Source of the DNA: an uncultured Rhizobiaceae group bacterium
GTDB lineage: Bacteria > Pseudomonadota > Alphaproteobacteria > Rhizobiales > Rhizobiaceae
Length of the DNA stretch: 64,000 bases
Assembly: GCA_947501445.1 (NCBI GenBank)
Contig: CANMVS010000025.1
Span: 1 to 64,000, forward strand
Direction: 5' to 3'
Shown piece after piece: positions 18,424-25,730 of this stretch. Position numbers and translations under genes: made by a program. Each line of letters starts with the position of its first letter. Positions within the stretch are counted from its first letter, which is position 1. The notes beneath the pieces are model-generated. The model made no database searches and had not been told where the DNA came from. It was given only the letters and a program-made list of their open reading frames with translations.

Positions 18424-19377
18424 CTATGCGCAGGCGGGCGAGCCAGCTGACCAGCGATGGATGTTCACATGAGGCCTGCTCGCCAACTGGTCACGGGCCT
18501 GTTCCCATAATTGCTTCCACACCAGATGCGAGGTGACCACATCCTGAGGTACGGCTTTGCTTCTGGCGACAAAAGAGGGGAAATGCGCGCGTCCGGTGGG
18601 TTGCCCGGTGACATTGTAGCGCAGGTCAAATGACCAACGAAACCCATCGGTTGTGTTAATCCGTGAGGCGTGTGGTGTCAGTGGGTGAAAGATAACCACG
18701 CCGCCGGATTTAACCGGCAGTGGGCGGGCGGCAGTCTCGTCAATAAAACCATCTGCAATGGCAGTTTGGGTTTTCGGACAATGGGGTTTCATGCCATCAT
18801 GATGGGCACGGGGGATGACCTGGAGGCAGCCATTGTCCAGCGTCGCATCACTTACAGCGACCCAAACCGTCACCATATTGGTATTGTCGGCCTCCTCAAG
18901 CGTCACACCACGATCCTGGTGCCAATCGGTTGCGGTTATATGCGCGCGGACTTCATCGCCCTGCAACTGATCAGCGGGCGGTTTAATGCGCACATGCTGG
19001 ATTGGATTGGAGGTAATCTCCGGCCCGATGAGATCCTCAACCAGATCAAGAAGTGCAGGGGCCGTTACCAGATTAAATACCGCCTGTCCAAAATGCATCG
19101 GTGTATCGGCTTCTATTCTGTCGGCGGGAAGAGAGATATCCATCGGTTGAAACCAGTCGCACCCCGCGCGATAGGCTGCCAGCAACTTGTCCTCAAAACC
19201 TGCGGTCTCTAAGGCAGCCGCAACAAGCCCCTGCTTGCGCCACCCTTCATACAGAGTGTCCAGCAAGGCCGCATATTCCAGCCTTATCGGATCGAGCACG
19301 GCATGCTGATCGACAACATTTTCGACAACCAGATAGCCGTCCTTTTCAAAATCGCTTTTTTGCACTGAACTCAGCAT
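18424..19377 (-). CDS. Phytanoyl-CoA dioxygenase (PhyH) family oxygenase, copy B
   Basis: 317 residues. The N-terminus QKSDFEKDGYLVVENVV resembles that of copy A. The iron ligands are in TATDWHQDRGVT (His-x-Asp) and FHPLTPHASRIN (distal His), and the co-substrate Arg is in GFRWSFDLRY. It is clearly diverged from copy A, so the two probably act on different intermediates or form a hetero-pair. It follows the TRAP large permease gene by 60 nt in the same operon. Confidence 0.88.
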   Translation of the reverse strand: MLSSVQKSDFEKDGYLVVENVVDQHAVLDPIRLEYAALLDTLYEGWRKQGLVAAALETAGFEDKLLAAYRAGCDWFQPMDISLPADRIEADTPMHFGQAVFNLVTAPALLDLVEDLIGPEITSNPIQHVRIKPPADQLQGDEVRAHITATDWHQDRGVTLEEADNTNMVTVWVAVSDATLDNGCLQVIPRAHHDGMKPHCPKTQTAIADGFIDETAARPLPVKSGGVVIFHPLTPHASRINTTDGFRWSFDLRYNVTGQPTGRAHFPSFVARSKAVPQDVVTSHLVWKQLWEQARDQLASRPHVNIHRWSAGSPACA

Positions 19378-19437
19378 GTCAACGCACCTGATCTCTTGTG
19401 ACTTCCTGTATTGCGTTCAAGTTGTCCTGCTTTCTGC

Positions 19438-21066
19438 TCACAGGAACACTGTGGTAATTTCCGGCACTAGCAGGATCACCATCAGGATGAACAGCTGCAT
19501 GCCGATGAATGGCAAAAATCCGCGGAAAATATCCGGCAAAGTGATGTGTGGTGGTGCCACGGATTTCAGGTAAAAGGCCGCCGGGCCAAATGGCGGCGAG
19601 AGAAAACTGACCTGCATGTTGACGCAGAACAATATGCCAAACCACACGCGCACCATCGTTTGTGAATCCAGTCCGCCGGTCAGACCAAGTTCGTTGATGG
19701 GCAGCTTCAGAACGATTGGCAGGAAAACCGGCATGACCAGAAGCACGATGCCGGTCCAGTCCATGAATGCGCCCAGAAACAGGAAGATGACCATCATGAC
19801 AAGCAAGACGCCCATGGTTGGCAGATCATAGCCCACAATAAGATTGGCAACGAAGGTTGGGCCACCTGCGATCGTGTAGGCGCCCGCGAGCGCTGTCGCA
19901 CCAAAGGTGACCCAGATGATCGTCCCGGTGGATTTGAATGTCCGCATCGACGCTTCGCGCAGCAGATTGATTGAAAACTCGCCGCGGACCCAGATCAAGA
20001 ACAGCACGGCAAGCGAGCCCATGGCCGCTGCCTCCGTGATGCCTGTAATGCCGCCGTAGATCGACCCCAGAACAACAAATACAACCAGCAACGGTGCGAC
20101 CATACCCTTGCCGCGCGCCCATGCCTCCTTGGCAACACCCCAGCCCACACGGCCAAAGATATAGGCCGCACATACGGCAGCAATGGCCAGATAGGTCCAA
20201 AGGGTCGTGTTATCGATTAACACAGTGTTTTCATTGATCATCTTCGGATTGATCAGCGCGCCACCCTGCAGGTAGAACCAGCGAAGAACAACAATAGATG
20301 CACCGACACCCACCAGCAGGAATATCAGGGTGGAGCCGTAAAGCGCCTTTTCACGGCCGGTCATGTCATCGGGTGATGGTTCAGGCAAAGGGGCAAGGGA
20401 TGGGTTCAGACGGGTACGCACCAGGATGTAAATGATGTAACAGGCCGCCAGCATGAACCCTGGCAGGAAAGCAGCTTTGAAAAGCGCATGAATGGAGGTT
20501 TCAGTAATCAGCCCATAGAAAATAAGTACAATCGACGGGGGGATCATGGTTCCCAGCGAACCCGATGCACAAATTGTACCAATGGCCAGGTTTTGATCAT
20601 ACCCCAGACGCAGCATTTGTGGCAGTGCGATCAGGCCAAGCAGGACAACCTCGCCACCAATAATGCCTGACATTGCGGCCATGACAATTGCCATCAATGC
20701 GGTTACGACGGCAATTCCGCCGCGTGTGCGTGACATCCATTTGCTCAGTGATGAATACATATCGCGGGCGATGCCCGACCGTTCGAGCAATGTTGCCATG
20801 AAGATGAACAGCGGCACCGATATCAGCACATAATTGGTCGTTATCCCGTATAATCGCTGGGCCAGAATGTTCATCGGGCCAGAACCAAAGCTGCGTGTCA
20901 GTACGCCACTGCCGAAGCTCAATGGGTCAGTAATCAGTGTCGGTTCAAACTTGAGGACCAATACAACGACGGCGAGAAATCCCGAGGCAAATCCAAGCGG
21001 CATGCCAATGGCAAGCAATAAAAACATGCCAACCAGAAGGATCAGTGAAATGGTTCCAATATCCAT
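19438..21066 (-). CDS. TRAP transporter large permease (DctM type, extended)
   Basis: 542 residues, longer than the usual 425-440. The added length is a central insert (about 230-330) that contains extra hydrophobic segments (STLIFLLVGVGASIVVLRWF, TTLWTYLAIAAVCAAYIFG) between the two halves. Typical DctM motifs are present: GMPLGFASGF at the start, ICASGSLGTMIPPSIVLIFYG in the middle and FGILFCVNMQVSFLSPPFGPA near the end. It forms the ion-coupled channel with the small permease encoded 9 nt upstream. Confidence 0.9.
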   Translation of the reverse strand: MDIGTISLILLVGMFLLLAIGMPLGFASGFLAVVVLVLKFEPTLITDPLSFGSGVLTRSFGSGPMNILAQRLYGITTNYVLISVPLFIFMATLLERSGIARDMYSSLSKWMSRTRGGIAVVTALMAIVMAAMSGIIGGEVVLLGLIALPQMLRLGYDQNLAIGTICASGSLGTMIPPSIVLIFYGLITETSIHALFKAAFLPGFMLAACYIIYILVRTRLNPSLAPLPEPSPDDMTGREKALYGSTLIFLLVGVGASIVVLRWFYLQGGALINPKMINENTVLIDNTTLWTYLAIAAVCAAYIFGRVGWGVAKEAWARGKGMVAPLLVVFVVLGSIYGGITGITEAAAMGSLAVLFLIWVRGEFSINLLREASMRTFKSTGTIIWVTFGATALAGAYTIAGGPTFVANLIVGYDLPTMGVLLVMMVIFLFLGAFMDWTGIVLLVMPVFLPIVLKLPINELGLTGGLDSQTMVRVWFGILFCVNMQVSFLSPPFGPAAFYLKSVAPPHITLPDIFRGFLPFIGMQLFILMVILLVPEITTVFL

Positions 21067-21075
21067 GGTGCGTTC

Positions 21076-21873
21076 TTATTCTTCCGGTTTTGGCGGATTA
21101 CCCGTCAGGATTTCATCCGGTATATTGTCTTTTTTCAGTGCGGCAACTTCATCTTCGAGCTCGTCGCGATCGGACCAGGTTTTTGGTGTGCGATTGAAAT
21201 CGCGGACCAGACCGAACAGGACGATTGCGATGGAGCCAAGCAGGAATATGCCGATGCCGATTTGCCATTTGAGTGGCACGGCATTGCCTTCTGGCGGGAC
21301 GATATACAGCGTATAAAGCGCCGCCAGCGCCAGACCAACGATGAAGGTGGTCACCAGAATATCAAATGTTTTGCGGACCCACGCAACCGATGGCCAATCG
21401 CGAATGAGGTTGGAAACAACCTGCAAACTCAAGAACAGCATCATCGTTAAAATGAGGGGTTTGATGGTCGCCGGCAAAGGCGGATCAAAGGCAGTACCAA
21501 ATGCTTCCCAACGCCAGAATTTTGCATTGGCTTCGCCAAATCCGCCATAGATGACAGCCATTCCGAAAACGCATACGCAGATTGTGGATAATACGTCGAA
21601 GATGCGTCGCATCCATAGTGGGACCACATCATAGATTATAAAAATACGGATGTGACTGCGTTGCTGCATGGCATACAGGCCGGCGGACAAATAGATGCCA
21701 CCCGCGATCCACAACGACATCTCATTCACCCACAGGGTGGCTGCAGCAAAGAAATACCGCATGATAACTTCGTACAGGATTATCAGCACGATGAAGAACG
21801 GTGCCCACATCGCAATACGGCTGAAGCACCAGGTTAGCAGGTCGAGCGGGCCTGTACGATCATGTTCGATCAA
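21076..21873 (-). CDS. TRAP transporter small permease (DctQ type, long form)
   Basis: 265 residues, longer than the usual 160-200. The core is DctQ-like: EVIMRYFFAAATLWVNEMSLW followed by SAGLYAMQQRSHIRI. Extra C-terminal membrane segments (FDILVTTFIVGLALAALYTLY and IGIFLLGSIAIVLFGLV) and a charged tail ending in PPKPEE follow. The long form matches the extended large permease beside it, so both belong to the same TRAP subgroup. A strong hairpin separates it from the binding-protein gene. Confidence 0.85.
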   Translation of the reverse strand: MIEHDRTGPLDLLTWCFSRIAMWAPFFIVLIILYEVIMRYFFAAATLWVNEMSLWIAGGIYLSAGLYAMQQRSHIRIFIIYDVVPLWMRRIFDVLSTICVCVFGMAVIYGGFGEANAKFWRWEAFGTAFDPPLPATIKPLILTMMLFLSLQVVSNLIRDWPSVAWVRKTFDILVTTFIVGLALAALYTLYIVPPEGNAVPLKWQIGIGIFLLGSIAIVLFGLVRDFNRTPKTWSDRDELEDEVAALKKDNIPDEILTGNPPKPEE

Positions 21874-22068
21874 TTCCGTGCTCCTCCCCAGAACAGTTCC
21901 TATGAACAGAGATCATCATTTCGCTCAGCCCGTCAAGCACGCCAGTACAGTGCATTAAGCAGCAATTATGCCGGAAAACGGGCTGTCACGTGTAAAACTG
22001 CCCACCTGTCAAAGGTCTGCAATTATACGCATGTGGCACCAGAGCAGACAGTCGCAGATGTTTGGAAA

Positions 22069-22095
22069 CGGAGGGAACCAGGGTGGTTCCCTCCG
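22069..22095 (-). terminator. Hairpin between TRAP binding protein and permease genes
   Basis: A perfect 12-bp inverted repeat (CGGAGGGAACCA at 22069-22080 with its complement at 22084-22095, 3-nt loop) begins 8 nt after the binding-protein stop. On the minus strand it is followed by TTTCC. It is probably a partial terminator or mRNA stabiliser that raises binding-protein level over permease level. Confidence 0.65.
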
Positions 22096-22103
22096 CTAAT
22101 TGG

Positions 22104-23129
22104 TTATTTACTCACCAGACCAAGCTGGGTGAGATATGCAACGTGACTGTCCACAAGCGCTTGGGCTTCCGGTGTTGTTGCAAATTCAGGCCATGCAGCC
22201 TGAGCGGCATCGCGGAATTTCTGGCGATCTTCCGGTGACCAGTCGTAAATTGTCACACCCTTTGCCTTGAGTGCTGCTGCAGCTTCGGCATTTTTCTTTT
22301 CAAATGTCAGCGCGGTGCGCAGAGCAAGTGCCATCATTCCGGTCGACATGATGCGCTGATGCGATTCAGGCATCGCATCCCACATGGCCTTGTTGCAGGC
22401 CAGGTGATCCGAAGGCATGGAATGGAAGCCGGGGAAATTGGTGTGCTGCACAATATCATAAAGACCAAGTCCAACGTTGTTGGCGAGACCGGATGCATCC
22501 GCACCATCAATAATACCCGATTCCAGTGCAGTAAAAATCTCGGTGAAATCCATCACAATCGGCTTGGCGCCAAGGTTTTCAAAGATTTTTGTTTCCATGC
22601 CGGGCGGTGAACGGAACTTCCAATCCTTGAAGTCATCGGCATTGCGGATTGGTCGTGATGATGCCAGGGATTCCTGTCCCGGTACCCACCAGCCGATCAG
22701 CTGCATGTCGTATTTGTTGTACAGGTTCTGAGCCGCTTCAAGGCCGCCACCGTAGTAGAGCCAGGACAACTGCTGATAGGGTGTGTCGTAGCCACCCATG
22801 ATATCACCAACAAACTGGAAGGCCGGGTTCTTGCCGGTCTGATAAGCGCCACCTGTCATGTCACAATCAAGAATGCCGGTTGCGGCGGCATCGAATGTTT
22901 CCGCCGATTTAACCACCGACGAAGAATAGAACATTTCAACCTTGATCTCATTGTTGGACATCACCTGGATATCATCAACAAATTGAGCTGCCAGTTTGCC
23001 CGATGGTGTTTCGGGGGCAAAATGTGTCTGGATGCGTAAGTTGGTGTCTACGGCAAAGGCGCTGCCTGCCACACCGGCTGCAACGGCGGTGCCGAGCAGG
23101 GCTGATGTCATTGTCTTTAACAGTCTCAT
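22104..23129 (-). CDS. TRAP transporter substrate-binding protein (DctP type)
   Basis: 341 residues from the ATG at 23129 with GGGAGG upstream; the open frame to 23282 is not needed. A signal peptide (MRLLKTMTSALLGTAVAAGV ... AFA) precedes a DctP domain with THFAPETPSGKLAAQFVDDI, the ligand-contact region ASSRPIRNADDFKDWKFRSP (arginine-rich) and HLACNKAMWDAMPESHQ. These periplasmic proteins bind carboxylates or similar anions through a conserved Arg. First gene of the seven-gene TRAP/PhyH operon, divergent from the GntR regulator. Confidence 0.9.
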   Translation of the reverse strand: MRLLKTMTSALLGTAVAAGVAGSAFAVDTNLRIQTHFAPETPSGKLAAQFVDDIQVMSNNEIKVEMFYSSSVVKSAETFDAAATGILDCDMTGGAYQTGKNPAFQFVGDIMGGYDTPYQQLSWLYYGGGLEAAQNLYNKYDMQLIGWWVPGQESLASSRPIRNADDFKDWKFRSPPGMETKIFENLGAKPIVMDFTEIFTALESGIIDGADASGLANNVGLGLYDIVQHTNFPGFHSMPSDHLACNKAMWDAMPESHQRIMSTGMMALALRTALTFEKKNAEAAAALKAKGVTIYDWSPEDRQKFRDAAQAAWPEFATTPEAQALVDSHVAYLTQLGLVSK

Positions 23130-23283
23130 GTGTTCCTCCCATTGAGGGGTCAATTCGGACAAGCCGGTAACCCATACTGTTTGAACCAATATCCAAGGTA
23201 ACGTTAGGTCTAGAACAGTCTCATACGCAACCCTTGAAATTCCGTTCGATATGAAGCTAACAAGCTCAAGAACCGATGACAAC

Positions 23284-23317
23284 AGATTTTCGAAATTATT
23301 TATTTTTTCGAAAATCT
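23284..23317. promoter_or_regulatory. Perfect inverted repeat, probable GntR operator
   Basis: AGATTTTCGAAA at 23284-23295 and its exact complement TTTCGAAAATCT at 23306-23317 are separated by 10 AT-only bases. Each arm contains the near-palindrome TTTTCGAAA. It lies in the divergent gap between the TRAP operon (start 23129) and the GntR gene (start 23375). A GntR/FCD dimer or pair of dimers is the likely ligand. Confidence 0.6.
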
Positions 23318-23374
23318 ATTGAATAGATGACAGGCTTGGTTCAAGTTATGTGCTTGTGAGCATAAGGAAAAACG

Positions 23375-24061
23375 ATGCCGAAGACTGCGGAACTGGCTGA
23401 CATACCTTTAGGTGCGCATGTCACTTCCGCCGGACATGCCTATGAAATTCTCCGGGACGGCTTGATTTGGGGGCGGTGGAAGCCGGGTGAAAAGCTCAAA
23501 CCCCAACACCTGAAGACGGAGATTTCAACGACCTCCAGCGCTTTGCGTGAGGCATTGATCCGCCTGGCGGGTGAAGGTTTTGTCACCTTTGAGGAGCAGC
23601 GCGGGTTCAGTACCATCAGGCCAACACCATCCTCCTTTCTTGAATTGCGCCATTTGCGGGTATTGCTTGAGCTGGATGCAGCACGTCTTTCAGTGGAACG
23701 GGGTAATCTGGAATGGGAAACCAATCTGAGCGCCGCCCATCACCGCCTGATTTTTTTGGAAGACAAGATGCGCAGCTCAGATGACCTGCGCAGTTATATT
23801 AAATGGTGGTCGCGCTATGATGGGCAGTTTCATGAAGCACTGATTGCGGCCTGCGGTTCGGAACTGCTCAAACAGCAATTTCGTTCTATTTATGATAAAT
23901 ACCGTCTGCATGCCGTAACCGAATTGCGGACATTCGGATTTCGCGGTGAAACAACGACGCGCGAACACAATGACATTGTGACGGCCGCACTTGATCGTGA
24001 CGCAGATGCCTGCACGGCGGCCATAGAACGTCACGTCACAGTATACCGTGATGGCGACTGA
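23375..24061 (+). CDS. GntR-family (FCD domain) transcriptional regulator
   Basis: 228 residues; AAGGA precedes the ATG. Winged helix-turn-helix at about 20-85 (AYEILRDGLIWGRWKPGEKL, LREALIRLAGEGFV). FCD effector domain follows, with candidate metal or ligand residues in RYDGQFHEALIAAC and TREHNDIVTAALDRD ending IERHV, the usual histidine set. It probably controls the divergent TRAP/PhyH operon through the inverted repeat at 23284-23317, and could also affect the molybdenum hydroxylase genes downstream. Confidence 0.9.
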   Translation: MPKTAELADIPLGAHVTSAGHAYEILRDGLIWGRWKPGEKLKPQHLKTEISTTSSALREALIRLAGEGFVTFEEQRGFSTIRPTPSSFLELRHLRVLLELDAARLSVERGNLEWETNLSAAHHRLIFLEDKMRSSDDLRSYIKWWSRYDGQFHEALIAACGSELLKQQFRSIYDKYRLHAVTELRTFGFRGETTTREHNDIVTAALDRDADACTAAIERHVTVYRDGD

Positions 24062-24393
24062 TCGCAGCGAGAATGCAAATGGTATGTCCTGTTCACGTGG
24101 CGTCTTGCTGTCAAAATGCGGTGCATTGTGCATTGTGGCTTGCCGAGTGACCGCAGATTGTGGCAGGCTTTTGTATGGACACGGGTTTGCTTGGACTGTT
24201 TCACGTTTTGCCACAAATGGGATAACGGTATCGGCCTTTGATTTCGTTGATGCAGTCAGGTTTTGCCGATTCCGTCGAGACCTGAATTGCTCTGGACAAA
24301 CTCGAACAGGTTTGAAACAAACGATATCATCGACAATATCAGAAAAATTGAAATTCTGTTAGATAATGCGCCCGCGAGGCGTTTGGAGGATTC
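24062..24393. other. 332-nt gap without a gene, holding one copy of a dispersed repeat
   Basis: No credible ORF or RNA gene was seen. The gap contains the 34-bp repeat copy at 24257-24290 and ends with the GGAGG ribosome-binding site of the next gene. A promoter for the molybdenum hydroxylase genes is expected here but I cannot place it with confidence. Confidence 0.5.
24257..24290. repeat. 34-bp dispersed palindromic repeat, copy 1
   Basis: It begins CAGGTTTTGCCG and ends ACCTGAATTGC, with CAGGT and ACCTG forming short arms. It matches the sequence at 28764-28797 at 29 of 34 positions by hand count. Confidence 0.6.
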
Positions 24394-25254
24394 ATGCAGT
24401 ATCACACGCCCGGCAGTTTTGATGATGCCGTTGAGCTTGCAGCCAATGCCGAAGGGATTACCCGCTTTCTGGCTGGCGGAACTGATGTTCTGGTGCAGTT
24501 ACGCGCTGATATCGTGACACCGGACATCCTGATTGACGTCAAGAAAATTGCGGGCGTGAGAGATATTACACGCGAAGATGGTGGCTGGCGCATTGGCGTT
24601 GCCGTGTCTGGCGCTGAAATGTCGGAGCACCCGTTGTTGCAAAAGGAATGGCCAGGCGTGGTCGAAGCCATGGATTTGATCGGCTCGACACAGGTGCAGG
24701 GCCGGGCGACACTGGTGGGCAATCTGTGCAATGGTTCACCCGCAGCAGACAGCGTCCCGGCAATGATTGCAGCCGGTGCCTGGGTGTCGGTTATCGGGCC
24801 GGATGGCACGCGCAAAGTGCCGGTTGAAGACATTCCAACAGGCCCTGGCCAAACAAGCCTTGCTAAGGGCGAATTGATCAACGCCGTGCACCTGCCGGAA
24901 CGTGGTGCTAATGGCGGTGACGCCTATTTGCGTTTTATCCCCCGCACTGAAATGGATATTGCCGTGGTCGGATGTGCGGTAAATCTGCGTCTTGACGGTG
25001 ACAAAATCAGCGAAGCGCGCGTTGTGCTTGGTGCTGTTGCCCCGACCGTTTTGTTGGTTGAAGACGCGGCAGCGGCAATTATCGGGTCAACCCTGGATGA
25101 AGCGGCGCTGGAGATATTGGCAGCAGCGGCCAGTGCAGCCTGCAATCCGATTGACGATAAACGCGGCACCATTAAATTTCGTACCCACGTTGCCGGAGTA
25201 CTGGCAAAACGTGCGGCAAAAATTGCCTATGAGCGTGCAGGAGCCTCCGTATGA
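24394..25254 (+). CDS. Molybdenum hydroxylase FAD-binding subunit (CoxM/XdhB type)
   Basis: 286 residues after a GGAGG site. FAD motifs are RFLAGGTDVLVQLRAD near the N-terminus and TLVGNLCNGSPAADSVP at about 108-124, as in xanthine dehydrogenase family medium subunits. The C-terminal CODH-FAD domain is complete (VLGAVAPTVLL, IKFRTHVAGVLAKRA). It passes electrons from the iron-sulfur subunit to an acceptor. Its stop overlaps the next start as ATGA, so the three subunits are translationally coupled. Confidence 0.9.
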   Translation: MQYHTPGSFDDAVELAANAEGITRFLAGGTDVLVQLRADIVTPDILIDVKKIAGVRDITREDGGWRIGVAVSGAEMSEHPLLQKEWPGVVEAMDLIGSTQVQGRATLVGNLCNGSPAADSVPAMIAAGAWVSVIGPDGTRKVPVEDIPTGPGQTSLAKGELINAVHLPERGANGGDAYLRFIPRTEMDIAVVGCAVNLRLDGDKISEARVVLGAVAPTVLLVEDAAAAIIGSTLDEAALEILAAAASAACNPIDDKRGTIKFRTHVAGVLAKRAAKIAYERAGASV

Positions 25255-25730
25255 GCATGATACATGTAACCACAAATGTTAACGGCGATGATGTCGAGTT
25301 TTTGTGCGATCCGCGTGAAACCCTGTTGGATGTTCTGCGGGATAAATTGGCGCTGACCGGCACCAAGGAGGGGTGTGGGACCGGCGATTGCGGTGCCTGT
25401 TCAGTGACCGTTGATGATCGGCTTGTCTGTTCCTGCCTGATGTTGGGCGCTGAGGCCGAAGGTAAATCGGTTACCACCGTGGAGGGTATCGCTGATGGTG
25501 AGAACCTGCATCCGCTGCAGGAAAAATTCATCGAATATGCCGCGCTCCAATGTGGCATTTGCACCCCCGGAATTCTGGTTGCCACCAAGGCGTTGCTGGA
25601 AAAAAATCCTGACCCGACCGAAACCCAGGTTCGTTACTGGCTGGCCGGAAACCTGTGCCGCTGTACCGGTTATGACAAAATCATTCGCGCTGTGATGGAT
25701 ACGGCTGCAGATATGAGAAAGGCTTCCTGA
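25251..25730 (+). CDS. Molybdenum hydroxylase [2Fe-2S] subunit (CoxS/XdhC-like small subunit)
   Basis: 159 residues. The plant-ferredoxin cluster is EGCGTGDCGACSV with a fourth Cys in RLVCSCL. The second cluster is QCGICTPGILVATKA and NLCRCTGYDKI. The length is normal for the family. It relays electrons from the molybdenum site to FAD. The start overlaps the FAD subunit and the stop overlaps the large-subunit ATG by one base. Confidence 0.93.
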   Translation: MSMIHVTTNVNGDDVEFLCDPRETLLDVLRDKLALTGTKEGCGTGDCGACSVTVDDRLVCSCLMLGAEAEGKSVTTVEGIADGENLHPLQEKFIEYAALQCGICTPGILVATKALLEKNPDPTETQVRYWLAGNLCRCTGYDKIIRAVMDTAADMRKAS

